The translations under genes were made by a program, and so were the position numbers. The notes under the pieces are model-generated. The model had not been told where the DNA came from. It was given only the letters and a program-made list of their open reading frames with translations, and did no database searches. From Amycolatopsis nalaikhensis (GTDB lineage: Bacteria; Actinomycetota; Actinomycetes; Mycobacteriales; Pseudonocardiaceae): a DNA stretch of 64,000 bases. The stretch lies in NCBI RefSeq assembly GCF_030264295.1, contig NZ_CP127173.1:2549501-2613500 (forward strand). Reading direction: 5' to 3'. Shown here in pieces: positions 34,961 to 43,714 of the stretch (positions within the stretch are counted from its first letter, which is position 1; every line of letters begins with the position of its first letter).

Positions 34961-35560
34961 ATGACTGCCGCGATGGTGGCGTTGATCAGCGCGTTCGGCC
35001 TGGTCCTCGCCGTGGAGCTGCCGGACAAGACGCTGGTCGCGACCCTGGTGCTGACCACCCGTTTCCGCGGCTGGCCGGTTTTCGCCGGGGTGTGCGTCGC
35101 GTTCGCCGTGCAATGCGTCATCGCGGTCGCGTTCGGCAGCGTGTTGACGCTGTTGCCGGACGTCGTCCTTTCGCTCGTCGTCGCCGCGATGTTCGGCCTC
35201 GGCTCTTTCATGCTCCTTCGCGAGGGATTCAGCGAAGCCGACGAAGCTGGTGAAGACGCTTCACGCTCCGGGCCCTCGCCACTGTCCTTCATGCGCTCCG
35301 CGATGACGTCCTTCGGCGTGCTCTTCGCCGCCGAGTGGGGTGACGCCTCCCAGCTCGCGACGGCGAGCCTCGCCGCCCGCATCGGCAACCCCGTCGCCGT
35401 CGGCGTCGGCGCCTTCTCCGCGCTCGTCGTGGTCGCCGGGCTCGCGGTGTTTATCGGTGCGAAGCTCCGCAGCCGGATCCGGCCGAAGCTGATCCAGCGC
35501 TGCGCCGGGTTCGCCTTCGCCGGGTTCGCCGGGTTCGCCCTGCTCCAGCTGGCCTTCTGA
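34961..35560 (+). CDS. GDT1/TMEM165 (UPF0016) family cation transporter
   Basis: 199 aa, six helices in two triplets. The family's repeated E-x-G-D-K/x-T/S motif appears as ELPDKT (helix 1) and EWGDAS (helix 4); the first copy has Pro where Gly is usual. Family members exchange Mn2+/Ca2+ for protons, and bacterial ones often serve in manganese homeostasis. ATG-34961 follows a 10-bp stem-loop that may control translation. Confidence 0.88.
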   Translation: MTAAMVALISAFGLVLAVELPDKTLVATLVLTTRFRGWPVFAGVCVAFAVQCVIAVAFGSVLTLLPDVVLSLVVAAMFGLGSFMLLREGFSEADEAGEDASRSGPSPLSFMRSAMTSFGVLFAAEWGDASQLATASLAARIGNPVAVGVGAFSALVVVAGLAVFIGAKLRSRIRPKLIQRCAGFAFAGFAGFALLQLAF

Positions 35561-35587
35561 CCGCTCTTTCACAGGTTCGCCCGGTAA

Positions 35588-35605
35588 CCTTTCGGGAACG
35601 AAAGG
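35588..35605 (+). promoter_or_regulatory. Short hairpin overlapping the DUF998 ribosome site
   Basis: CCTTTCG and CGAAAGG form a 7-bp stem closed by a GGAA tetraloop. The 3' arm runs into AAAGGGAGAG just before GTG-35617. It is built like the hairpin before the preceding gene, though much smaller. Confidence 0.5.
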
Positions 35606-35616
35606 GAGAGCACCAG

Positions 35617-36240
35617 GTGAACTCGAAGGCGACGCACGCCGTCTCGCCGCTGCACGGCCGGATCGCGCTCGGCGGCATCGGCCTCGCGGTCGCCATCTCG
35701 ATCGACCTGCACCTGCGCCTCTCCGGCCAGGTCAGTCCGATCTGGCAGACGCTGTCGGAGTACGTCTACGGCAAGCTCGGGTCGGCCTCGGCCGCGCCGC
35801 TGTTCAGCGTGATGTGCCTGGCGCTCTCGCTCGGCTCGGTCGCGCTGCTCGCGGGCATCGCGAAGGCCCACCGGCCGGGGACCACGGCCGTCTGCGTGCT
35901 GCTCGGCGTGTGGTCGGCCGGGCTGCTGGTGTGCGGGCTGGTGCCGGTCGACCCGGACGGGCAGGCGCGTTCGCTGGCCGGACAGGTGCACAACATCGCC
36001 GCCCTGACAGCGTTCGTCGCGTTGCCCGCGGCCGCGTTCGTGCTGACGAAGAAGGGCCGCGAGCGCTGCCCGTGGGAGCCGCGGCGGACGACGATCCGGC
36101 GGCTGGCCACAGCGAGCTTCGTCAGCGTCGGCGTGGTGCTCGGCGGATTCGTCTTCACGCTGACGCTCGGCCTGTTCGAGCGCCTGCTGTTCACCGTCGA
36201 TGTCGCCCTGCTGCTGACGATGGTCAAGCCGCTGCGCTAA
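35617..36240 (+). CDS. DUF998 membrane protein
   Basis: 207 aa, about six membrane helices. The conserved start of the family is visible as LSGQVSPIWQTLSEYVYG, and a CGLVPVDPDGQ loop lies mid-protein. GTG-35617 has AAAGGGAGAG upstream. It is convergent with the iclR-type gene, overlapping by 4 bp. The function is unknown. Confidence 0.85.
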   Translation: MNSKATHAVSPLHGRIALGGIGLAVAISIDLHLRLSGQVSPIWQTLSEYVYGKLGSASAAPLFSVMCLALSLGSVALLAGIAKAHRPGTTAVCVLLGVWSAGLLVCGLVPVDPDGQARSLAGQVHNIAALTAFVALPAAAFVLTKKGRERCPWEPRRTTIRRLATASFVSVGVVLGGFVFTLTLGLFERLLFTVDVALLLTMVKPLR

Positions 36241-36878
36241 CCGTCCGTCTTCAGGATGTCGGCCAGCCGGACGGCGGCCGCCACGACCTGTGGTCCGACC
36301 TCGGCGGCCTTCAGCGGCTCCAGCGACACGACGCCGACGCTCGCCCGCAGCCCCGGCACGCCACGCACCGGCGCCGCGACGCCGGACGCGCCCGCCTCCA
36401 GCTCGCCGGTCGACGTCACCCAGCCGTCGCCGCCCGGGCGCAGCGTCATCGCCTTGCCCGCCGCGCCCGCGGTCAGCGAGTGCCTGCTCCCGACGCGGTA
36501 GGCGACGTGGAAGTTGGTCCACGACGGCTCGACGACGGCCACCGCAAGCGCTTGCTCCCCCTGCGCGACCGACAGGTGCGCGGTCGCGCCGACCTTCTCG
36601 GCCAGTTCGCGCAGCACCGGGCCGGCCGCGTCCCGCAGCTGCGGGAGCACCTGCCCGGCCAGCCGGAGCAGGCCGACGCCGAGGCGGACCTTGGTGCCGT
36701 CGCGCCAGACCAGCCCGCGTTCCTGCAGCGGCACGAGGAGCCGGTAGACGGCCGCGCGGCTGGCCCCGATGGCCACCGCCAGCTCGGAGATGGTCGCCGC
36801 GTCGCCACCGGCGTCGGCCACGGCCTGCAGCAGCGCCAGGCCGCGGTCGAGCGTCAGCGACCCCTCCCGGCTGGTCAC
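36237..36878 (-). CDS. IclR-family transcriptional regulator
   Basis: 213 aa from GTG-36878, overlapping the upstream gene's stop (GTGA). The N-terminal winged helix reads LTLDRGLALLQAVADAGGDAATISELAVAIGASRAAVYRLL, and the C-terminal IclR ligand domain contains GATAHLSVAQG and LTAGAAGKAM. Its ligand domain is short (about 145 aa; usually 170-180). Co-transcribed with the unknown gene beside hmgA, it probably senses an aromatic intermediate and controls the divergent hmgA promoter. Confidence 0.9.
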   Translation of the reverse strand: MTSREGSLTLDRGLALLQAVADAGGDAATISELAVAIGASRAAVYRLLVPLQERGLVWRDGTKVRLGVGLLRLAGQVLPQLRDAAGPVLRELAEKVGATAHLSVAQGEQALAVAVVEPSWTNFHVAYRVGSRHSLTAGAAGKAMTLRPGGDGWVTSTGELEAGASGVAAPVRGVPGLRASVGVVSLEPLKAAEVGPQVVAAAVRLADILKTDG

Positions 36879-37768
36879 AGCAAGCCGAGTTCGCCCATGT
36901 CGGCGACCGGCTCGTCGAACGACGCCGCCGCGTACGACGCGAAGAGCGCGCGCACGGCCTTCGCCGCCGGCTCGGACAGCGCGCGGGCTTCGTCGGCCAG
37001 CGCCTGGGCGTCGGTCGACTCCAACGCCGCGCGGACGTCGCCGCCGGAGAGGCTGCGCGCGGACGCCACGAGCAGGTTCAGGAAGCCGTGGTGCACGAAC
37101 CCGGTGTCCGGGTCGGTGTGCCGGACCGCGCGGTGCAGGCTGTTCGTCGCCTTGAACGAGGCCCCGGTCGACCCGCTGACCACGGCGAGGAAGTCGGCCA
37201 CCTCGTCGACGCTCGGGAAGTTCTCGCCCGCCTGGCCGCCGCAACGGATCTTCGGCCAGCTGCCGTGCTCGATCACCTTGCGGACGCCGTCGAGCCAGCC
37301 GACGCCGCGCCGCGGCTCGACCACGCGGATGACGTCCTCGGGGACGAACTCCGAGACGCGCTCCAGCCAGACCTCGTCGACGTCCGACGGCGCCGGCATC
37401 TCGACCATCCGCAGCGCGAGCAGCTCGCTGCGCGACTCGACGATCGAAATCGCCTTCGGGACGCCGCCGAGACCGGTGTCGATGATCAGCGAAAGCGGCA
37501 GCGGCTGCTTCGGCTTGATCTTGATCAGCTCGGTGATCAGCTCCGGCAGCCGGGACGCCTGGCAGAGGAAAACCCCCAGGACACCGGCGTGTTCGGACTC
37601 CCGGCTCGCGAAGTGCGCGCGCAGGGCTTCGGGCATGGCGGCATCGCCCGGAGGGAAGAGCGCCGAGTCGTCGACGAGCCTCGCGAACAGGGGAGGAATT
37701 CCACGGGGGCCGGGGGGCGTGAGTTCCACAGCGCTTGACACGACTGACACGCTAGTAGCGTACGACAT
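36875..37768 (-). CDS. Unrecognised protein of the homogentisate locus
   Basis: 297 aa, soluble, alpha/beta. It contains RLVDDSALFPPGDAAMPEALRAH, PLSLIIDTGLGGVPKAI, GSWPKIRCGGQAGENFPSVDEVADFL and GASFKATNSLHRAVRH, which look like a TIM-barrel-like enzyme with conserved K/R and D/E residues. I recognise no named family. ATG-37768 lies inside the divergent promoter region; GTG-37729 is an alternative that would free the palindrome at 37749-37761. The position between an IclR regulator and hmgA suggests a role in tyrosine/phenylalanine breakdown. Confidence 0.65.
   Translation of the reverse strand: MSYATSVSVVSSAVELTPPGPRGIPPLFARLVDDSALFPPGDAAMPEALRAHFASRESEHAGVLGVFLCQASRLPELITELIKIKPKQPLPLSLIIDTGLGGVPKAISIVESRSELLALRMVEMPAPSDVDEVWLERVSEFVPEDVIRVVEPRRGVGWLDGVRKVIEHGSWPKIRCGGQAGENFPSVDEVADFLAVVSGSTGASFKATNSLHRAVRHTDPDTGFVHHGFLNLLVASARSLSGGDVRAALESTDAQALADEARALSEPAAKAVRALFASYAAASFDEPVADMGELGLL
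37749..37761. promoter_or_regulatory. Perfect 13-bp palindrome, candidate IclR operator
   Basis: ACGCTA-G-TAGCGT lies 54 bp before hmgA and 9 bp after a TTGACA -35-like hexamer (37735-37740). It sits where a regulator would control both divergent genes. Confidence 0.5.
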
Positions 37769-37814
37769 GAGGACAAAATCGTTCGCACAGCGGACACGTC
37801 TGAAGGGGACGTCG

Positions 37815-38987
37815 ATGCCTTACTACCGGCAAGTAGGCGAGATCCCGCACAAGCGGCACACCGCGTTCCGCAAGCCGGACGGCGGGCTCTACGCCGAGGA
37901 GCTGATGGGTGTCGAGGGCTTCTCGGCCGACTCCGCGCTCCTCTACCACCGCGGCCTGCCGACGGCGATCGTCGACGCGGTCGCCGTCACGGAGGACCGC
38001 GGCTCGCTCACCCCGAACCACCCGCTCAAGCCGCGGGCGTTCCAGACGCGGGACCTCAAGTTCGGCGGCGAGGCCGACGCCGTCACCGACCGGCGGCGGC
38101 TGTTCGGCAACAACGACGTGACCATCGGGTTCGTCACCGCCACCGCGCCCAGCCCGCTCTACCGCAACGCGGCCGGTGACGAGTTGTTCTACGTCCACGG
38201 CGGCTCGGCGACCTTCGAGACCATCTACGGCCGCCTCGAGGTCGGCGACGGCGACTACGTCGTGATCCCGACGTCGTGCACCTACCGCGTCGTCCCGCAC
38301 GGCGAGGTCAGCCTCTTCACGCTGGAGGCGCGCGGCCACATCGGCCCACCGAAGCGCTACCTGTCGGCGAAGGGCCAGTTCCTGGAGCACTCGCCGTACT
38401 GCGAGCGCGACATCCGCGGGCCCGCCGAGCCGCTGCTGGAGGACGGCGAGGACGTCGAGGTGCTCGTGCGGCACCGCGCCGGGCTGACCCGCTACACCTA
38501 CGCCACCCACCCGTTCGACGTCGTCGGCTGGGACGGCTGCCTCTACCCGTGGGTGTTCAACATCGACGACTTCGAGCCCATCACCGGTCGCGTGCACCAG
38601 CCGCCGCCCGTGCACCAGACGTTCGAGGGCCCGAACTTCGTCGTGTGCTCCTTCTGCCCGCGGAAGGTCGACTACCACGAGGACTCGATCCCGGTGCCGT
38701 ACAACCACGCGAACGTCGACTCGGACGAGCTGATGTTCTACGTGCGCGGCAACTACGAAGCCCGAAAGGGCTCGGGGATCGGGATCGGCTCGCTCTCGCT
38801 GCACCCGTCGGGCTTCACGCACGGTCCGCAGCCGGGCGCGGCGGAGGCGTCGATCGGCGCGGAGTTCTTCGACGAGACCGCGGTCATGGTCGACACGTTC
38901 GCGCCGCTGGAGCTGGGCGAAGCCGCCGACGCGTCCGAGGACCCCGGTTACGCGTGGACGTGGTCGCGCCGCGGCCCTAAGGGATAG
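37815..38987 (+). CDS. hmgA: Homogentisate 1,2-dioxygenase
   Basis: 390 aa. Opens the ring of homogentisate to maleylacetoacetate using Fe(II) and O2, the central step of tyrosine and phenylalanine degradation. Family segments seen are MPYYRQVGEIPHKRHTAFR at the start, DELFYVHGGSATFET (cupin), GGD-like YVVIPTSCTYR, and the iron-site region HQTFEGPNFVVCSFCPRKVDYHE with SLHPSGFTHGPQPG. It is somewhat shorter than the ~430-aa eukaryotic form, as is common in actinobacteria. AAGGGG precedes ATG-37815. The other pathway genes (hpd, fumarylacetoacetase) are not in the window. Confidence 0.95.
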   Translation: MPYYRQVGEIPHKRHTAFRKPDGGLYAEELMGVEGFSADSALLYHRGLPTAIVDAVAVTEDRGSLTPNHPLKPRAFQTRDLKFGGEADAVTDRRRLFGNNDVTIGFVTATAPSPLYRNAAGDELFYVHGGSATFETIYGRLEVGDGDYVVIPTSCTYRVVPHGEVSLFTLEARGHIGPPKRYLSAKGQFLEHSPYCERDIRGPAEPLLEDGEDVEVLVRHRAGLTRYTYATHPFDVVGWDGCLYPWVFNIDDFEPITGRVHQPPPVHQTFEGPNFVVCSFCPRKVDYHEDSIPVPYNHANVDSDELMFYVRGNYEARKGSGIGIGSLSLHPSGFTHGPQPGAAEASIGAEFFDETAVMVDTFAPLELGEAADASEDPGYAWTWSRRGPKG

Positions 38988-39056
38988 TCAAAATACCGTC
39001 CCCTCTCCGTTCCGTTGCCGGATAATGGGAATTTCCGGCGGAACGGGGAGGGTTCG

Positions 39057-40865
39057 ATGATCAATTCCCAGCCAGCGCGGCGAAAGAGAAGGATTCTCCC
39101 CTTCCTGGCCGCGATCGTGGTCGCCGTCGGCCTGATCATCGGGATCCGGGCCTGGACCAGTGGCTCGAGCGACGACGCCGACCAGCCGAAATGCACCGGC
39201 TCGGACGCGGTCGCGCTCACCGTCGCGTCCTCCCCGGAAAAGGTGGGAATCGTCCAAGAGGCGGCGAAGGCCTACTCCGGACGGACTGTCGCCGGCCATT
39301 GCGTCGACGTCGTCGTGAAGTCGAAATCGTCGGGCGTCGCGATGCAGGCGCTGGCGAACGGCTGGAACGAAGCCACCGACGGGCCGCGTCCGGACGTCTG
39401 GACGCCGGCCGCGAGCGGCTGGGTCAACCTGCTGCGCGTCAACGCCAAGGGCGACACCGGGTCGGTCGTGCCCGACGGCGACACCCAGTCGATCGCGAAC
39501 TCGCCGCTGGTCGTCGCGATGCCGAAGCCGATGGCCGAGGCGCTCGGCTGGCCGGGCAAGGCGATCGGCTGGAAGGACCTCGCGGCGCTGGCCACCGACC
39601 CGGCGGGCTGGGCGAAGTACGGCCACCCGGAGTGGGGCAAGTTCCGCCTCGGCAAGACGAACCCGAACATCTCGACGTCCGGCCTGAACGCCACGATCGG
39701 CGGCTTCTACGCCGCCACCGGCACATCGTCCGACCTGACGGCGGCCGCGCTCGAGAAGCCCGAGGCCAAGCAGTTCGTCACGAACATCGAGCAGGCGATC
39801 GTGCACTACGGCGACACCACGCTCACCTTCCTGACCAACCTGCAGAAGGCCGACGACAAGGGCGCCGCGCTGTCGTACATCTCGGCGGTCACCGTCGAGG
39901 AGAACTCGCTGATCGGCTACAACCAGGGCAATCCGACGAACGACCCGGCGAAGGTCGGCCAGCACGCGCCGCCGAAGGTGCCGCTGGTGGCGATCTACCC
40001 GGGCGACGGGACGCTGAACTCCGACCACCCGTTCGTCACGCTGAACTGGGCCGACCAGACGCGCAAGCAGATCGCCGCCGACTTCCTCGGCTACCTGCGC
40101 GGCGAAGAGACGCAGGCGAAGTTCGCCGCGCTCGGCTTCCGCTCGTTCGACGGCAAGCCGGGCCCGCAGGTGACCACGGCCAACGGCGTCCAGCCGGACG
40201 CGAAGATCAGCTTCCTGCAACCGCCGTCGCCGACGGTGCTGTCGAAGCTGCTGGCGTCGTGGACCGAGCTGCGCAAGAAGGCGAACGTGCTGCTCGTCGT
40301 GGACGTCTCCGGTTCGATGGGCGACGAGGTCAAGGGCACCGGCAAGAGCAAGATCGACCTGGCGAAGCAGGCGGCGATCGATTCGCTGGGCCAGTTCGTG
40401 CCGCGCGACCAGGTCGGGCTCTGGCAGTTCTCGACCCGGCTCGACGGCGACAAGGACTACCAGGAGCTGCTGCCGGTGCAGCCGCTCGGCAACAACGGCA
40501 AGGAGACCCTCGCGATGCGGTTGAGCGGGCTGACACCGCAGTCGGGCACCGGGCTGTACGACTCGGCGCTGGCCGCCTACGAGTACATGAACGCCCACCT
40601 CGACCCGTCGGCGATCAACGCGGTCGTCGTGCTCACCGACGGCCGCAACGAGGACTCCGGCGGCATCGACCTCGACCACCTGGTGCCGCAGCTGCGGCCG
40701 GAGGGCAACGCGGAGACGGTCCGGCTGTTCACCATCGCCTACGGCTCGGACGCCGACCAGAACGTGCTGAAGCAGATCGCCGAAGCGACCGAAGGATCGG
40801 AGTACGATTCGTCCAAACCGGACTCGATCAACCAGGTGTTCACCTCCGTGATCTCGAATTTCTGA
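39057..40865 (+). CDS. Solute-binding plus von Willebrand A domain membrane protein
   Basis: 602 aa. A basic N-terminus and one transmembrane helix (about 14-32) place the rest outside. Residues about 45-395 are a periplasmic solute-binding fold. About 410-600 are a VWA domain with MIDAS motif VVDVSGSMGDE, a later threonine (TPQSGTG) and VVVLTDGRNEDSGG. ATG-39057 has GGGGAGGG upstream. Solute-binding/VWA fusions are common in actinobacteria; the ligand is unknown. It is followed after 1 bp by the coiled-coil partner. Confidence 0.85.
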   Translation: MINSQPARRKRRILPFLAAIVVAVGLIIGIRAWTSGSSDDADQPKCTGSDAVALTVASSPEKVGIVQEAAKAYSGRTVAGHCVDVVVKSKSSGVAMQALANGWNEATDGPRPDVWTPAASGWVNLLRVNAKGDTGSVVPDGDTQSIANSPLVVAMPKPMAEALGWPGKAIGWKDLAALATDPAGWAKYGHPEWGKFRLGKTNPNISTSGLNATIGGFYAATGTSSDLTAAALEKPEAKQFVTNIEQAIVHYGDTTLTFLTNLQKADDKGAALSYISAVTVEENSLIGYNQGNPTNDPAKVGQHAPPKVPLVAIYPGDGTLNSDHPFVTLNWADQTRKQIAADFLGYLRGEETQAKFAALGFRSFDGKPGPQVTTANGVQPDAKISFLQPPSPTVLSKLLASWTELRKKANVLLVVDVSGSMGDEVKGTGKSKIDLAKQAAIDSLGQFVPRDQVGLWQFSTRLDGDKDYQELLPVQPLGNNGKETLAMRLSGLTPQSGTGLYDSALAAYEYMNAHLDPSAINAVVVLTDGRNEDSGGIDLDHLVPQLRPEGNAETVRLFTIAYGSDADQNVLKQIAEATEGSEYDSSKPDSINQVFTSVISNF

Positions 40866-40866
40866 C

Positions 40867-41604
40867 ATGAAGTTCGCCCGTGAGCTCGCCGAACCGTGGG
40901 GGCTGCTGCTGGCCGCCACGTCGGCGGGCGTCGCGTGGGCCGTGCAGCTGCCGGTGCTCGTCGCCCTGCTGATCGGCGTGGCGGTGCTGACGGCACGAGC
41001 GGGCGTCGCGGCCCTGACCCGCGAGAAGGAACCGCAACAGCGTGAGGCGCGCGTGCTCGACGTCGCGCCCGGATCGGCCGAGGACACCTGGCTGCGGCGC
41101 GCCGAAAGCGCGGCCGACGGGTTCGTTTCGCTGAGCGACTCCCTCGACTCGGGCCCGCTCGCCGACCGCGTCGCGGACATGGAACCCGTGGTCCAGGAGA
41201 CGCTGTCGACGTTGCGACGCCTGGCAGGGCGCGCGTCGGCGACCGGGAAGGCGTTGTCCCGCGTCGACCTCGACGCCGTCACGCGGGAACGGCGGCGGCT
41301 GGAGCAGTCGCTGGCTTCGGCACGCGAGGAGGTGCGCGGCGACCTCGAGCAGGCGCTGACGGCGGTGCAGGCTCAGGCGGACGTCCACGCCCGGCTGACC
41401 GGCGCGCGCGACAAGCTGCTGGCGCAACTGCAGTCCGGCGCACTCGGGCTGGACAGCCTGGTGGCGCGCGTCGCCGAGCTGACGGCGGCCACCACGGACG
41501 TCGCGGTCGACACCGGCGCGGTGCGGGAGCTGAGCGACCAGCTCGAGGGCATCCGGCAGGGCGTCATCGAGACGGAGCAGGCGACGCGGAAGTCGCTGGG
41601 GTAG
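40867..41604 (+). CDS. Coiled-coil membrane protein, partner of the VWA protein
   Basis: 245 aa. Two closely spaced hydrophobic segments (about 10-42) are followed by about 180 residues of heptad-rich charged helix (RERRRLEQSLASAREEVRGDLEQAL and similar). The start ATG-40867 is 1 bp after the VWA gene's stop, so they are one unit. The 3' end overlaps the convergent MFS gene by 41 bp. I recognise no family; a structural or complex-forming role with the VWA protein is inference. Confidence 0.75.
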   Translation: MKFARELAEPWGLLLAATSAGVAWAVQLPVLVALLIGVAVLTARAGVAALTREKEPQQREARVLDVAPGSAEDTWLRRAESAADGFVSLSDSLDSGPLADRVADMEPVVQETLSTLRRLAGRASATGKALSRVDLDAVTRERRRLEQSLASAREEVRGDLEQALTAVQAQADVHARLTGARDKLLAQLQSGALGLDSLVARVAELTAATTDVAVDTGAVRELSDQLEGIRQGVIETEQATRKSLG

Positions 41605-42802
41605 GCGTCCGGTCGCGCCGGGGCAGCAGCAACGGCGTCGCCAGCACGAGCACGCCCGCGACGCCGAGCGCGACGCGCGGCCCGGTCAGCCCGGCGAGCA
41701 CACCCCAGACGGCGGTCGTCGCCGCGATGGACGCCTTGGTACTGACCGACCAGGCCGACAGCGTCCGCGCGACGCGGTCCGCCGGGAGCTGCTCGAGCCG
41801 GTAGGTGGCGAGCACGGGGTTGAAGACGCTGCAGCAGACGATCAAGCCGAGTTCGACGACCATGACGTAGGCCAGGCCGCCGGTGCCGCCCGGCAGGAAG
41901 GCCAAGGCGAGCAGCCAGCACGCGCGCAGTGCGCCAGAGGTCAGCAGGACGGGGTGACGTCCGAAGCGGCGCACGAGCCGCGGGGTCAGCCGCGAACCCG
42001 CGAGCCCGCCGAGGCACGGGACGGCGAACGCGAGCCCGTACTGCCACGGCGTGAACCCGAGGTGATTGAGCATCAGCACGGCGAGCACCGGCTCGGTCGC
42101 CATGACCAGGCCGTTGAACACCATGGCGTTGAAGAGCAGGGGCCGCAGGCCGCGGTGGGCGAGCAGGAAGCGCCAGCCGTCGGCGAGGTCACCCGCGCGC
42201 AGCCGGTTGGTCGTTCGCGGGCGCGGTTCGCCGCCGCCGATGGCGCGGATGCCGAGCGCGGAAAGCAGGAAGCTGACGGCGTTGGCGACCACCGACGTCA
42301 CCGGTCCGAGCAGGGCGAACGCGGCCCCGCCGAGCGGCGGGCCGAGCGCGGTGGCGGTCCAGTTCGTGGACTCGAACCGGCCGTTCGCGACGAGCAGGTC
42401 TTCGGGCGGCACCAGGCCTTTCAGGAAGGCACCGCTGGCCGAGGTGAAGGTGATGTCCGCCGCGGCGACGACCACCGAGACGACGATGAGCTGCGCGAAG
42501 CTCAGCAGGCCGAGGGCGTAGCAGGCGGGCACGCTGACCAGGGCGGCGAACCGCACGAGGTCCATGCCGATCATGACGGGCCGCTTCCGGCGGCGGTCGA
42601 CCCACGGCCCGAGCGGAACGGCGACGAGCGCCCCGACGGCGGGCCCGACGGCGGCCAGCGCGGAGACCGCGGCGGGACCGGTGTGCAGGACGAGGATCGC
42701 CAGCATCGGGAAGGCTCCGAAGCCGAGCCACGTGCCGAACGCGCTCACGGCGTAAGCCGACCAGAGCCACCTGAACCGCGGCCCCAGCGACCGCCCGCGC
42801 AT
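41564..42802 (-). CDS. MFS transporter (EntS/MFS_3-like)
   Basis: 412 aa from ATG-42802 (MRGRSLGPRFRWLWSAYAVS); the open frame continues 27 codons upstream into the DnaA-box-like intergenic region without a ribosome site. About 12 helices, with the MFS loop PLGPWVDRRRKRPVM. Its tail overlaps the coiled-coil gene. The substrate is unknown. Confidence 0.85.
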   Translation of the reverse strand: MRGRSLGPRFRWLWSAYAVSAFGTWLGFGAFPMLAILVLHTGPAAVSALAAVGPAVGALVAVPLGPWVDRRRKRPVMIGMDLVRFAALVSVPACYALGLLSFAQLIVVSVVVAAADITFTSASGAFLKGLVPPEDLLVANGRFESTNWTATALGPPLGGAAFALLGPVTSVVANAVSFLLSALGIRAIGGGEPRPRTTNRLRAGDLADGWRFLLAHRGLRPLLFNAMVFNGLVMATEPVLAVLMLNHLGFTPWQYGLAFAVPCLGGLAGSRLTPRLVRRFGRHPVLLTSGALRACWLLALAFLPGGTGGLAYVMVVELGLIVCCSVFNPVLATYRLEQLPADRVARTLSAWSVSTKASIAATTAVWGVLAGLTGPRVALGVAGVLVLATPLLLPRRDRTPTPATSASPAPSR

Positions 42803-42873
42803 CACGTCGGAGATCCAAGCCGGGAACGGCGGCGCGGGCAACCGAGTACAAGTCGGCGTATCACGACACGCGG

Positions 42874-42903
42874 TTGTCCACATGCGGCGGCGAATGTGGA
42901 CAG
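42874..42903. other. Two facing DnaA-box-like nonamers
   Basis: TTGTCCACA (42874-42882) and TGTGGACAG (42895-42903, reverse of CTGTCCACA) face each other across 12 bp, in the gap upstream of the MFS gene. The arrangement parallels 32104-32147. Confidence 0.5.
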
Positions 42904-42945
42904 CTCCGGCGCTCGGGCGGCTTTCCGCGGTTCAGGTCGTACCTC

Positions 42946-42993
42946 GCCGATAGACTGGGCACGGGGACGCCCCCCTGGGAGCGGCGGGGGCCG
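42946..42993. repeat. Hairpin element, copy 2 (shared with 32166-32212)
   Basis: It begins CCGATAGACTGGG (TAGACT as a -10-like hexamer), then CGGGGACGCCCCCC; GCCCCC and GGGGGC can pair across about 10 nt. It is the same order as copy 1. The rest of this 280-bp gap (to about 43085) shows no gene. Confidence 0.6.
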
Positions 42994-43085
42994 CCTGTGT
43001 CGGCGGGAGGCCTCCGGACTCACTCGCGACCGCTGGAACACCGACCGTTGCCTCAGTGCCCTCGCGCAGACACGTTTGTCGGGTC

Positions 43086-43714
43086 GACGTCATCGGCAGG
43101 CGGCTGGGTCCCGCCGCTCGGCTGTGCGGGTTTCACGAGGCCCACCCGGACATCGCGCTGGAAGGCGTGACCCTCTTCGACACGTCCGCGCTCCGGGACG
43201 GCTCGGTCGACGCGTCCTTCCGCGCGGTCGTCGAGCTGCCCGGAGACCTCGCGGCGCGGTGGGGTGGCCGACGAGCCGATCCAGCTGCTGTGCGGACCCG
43301 CGCACCCGCTGGCCGGAGCTGGACGGGCACCGGCTCTGGATGCCCGGCGTCGTGCCCGGGACCGAGTGGGGCGCGTACTACGCCGAGTTCGCGGCCGCGT
43401 TCGGTCTGTCGATCGACGCCGCCGGGCCGAACTTCGGCACCGAGGTCGTGCTGGACACCGTCGCGGAATCGGCCGACGTGGCGACCCTCGTCGGCGCGGG
43501 GAGCCGCGTGCTGTGGCCGCCCGGGCACGACCTCAGGCTCGTGCCGATCGTCAACCCGATGCCGGTGTACCCGCACTCGCTGGTCTGGCGCCGGGACAAC
43601 GCGCACCCGGCGCTGACCGCGTTGCGGACGTACCTGGGCCGGGCCGAGCCTGCGGCGAACGCGTGGCGGCCGAGCTGGGCTCAGCCCAGCCAGACCGTGC
43701 CGAGCACCGGGTAG
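43086..43714 (+). pseudogene. Decayed LysR-type regulator (effector domain only)
   Basis: The effector-binding half is spread over three frames. Frame 1 is LGPAARLCGFHEAHPDIALEG to about 43260, frame 2 is ADEPIQLLCGPAHPLAGA (about 43264-43320), and frame 3 is WMPGVVPGTEWGAYYAEF to the stop at 43712-43714. The whole N-terminal HTH is missing; the upstream sequence is the hairpin element at 42946. At least two indels plus a truncation make it a true pseudogene. Its end overlaps the convergent membrane protein gene. Confidence 0.75.
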
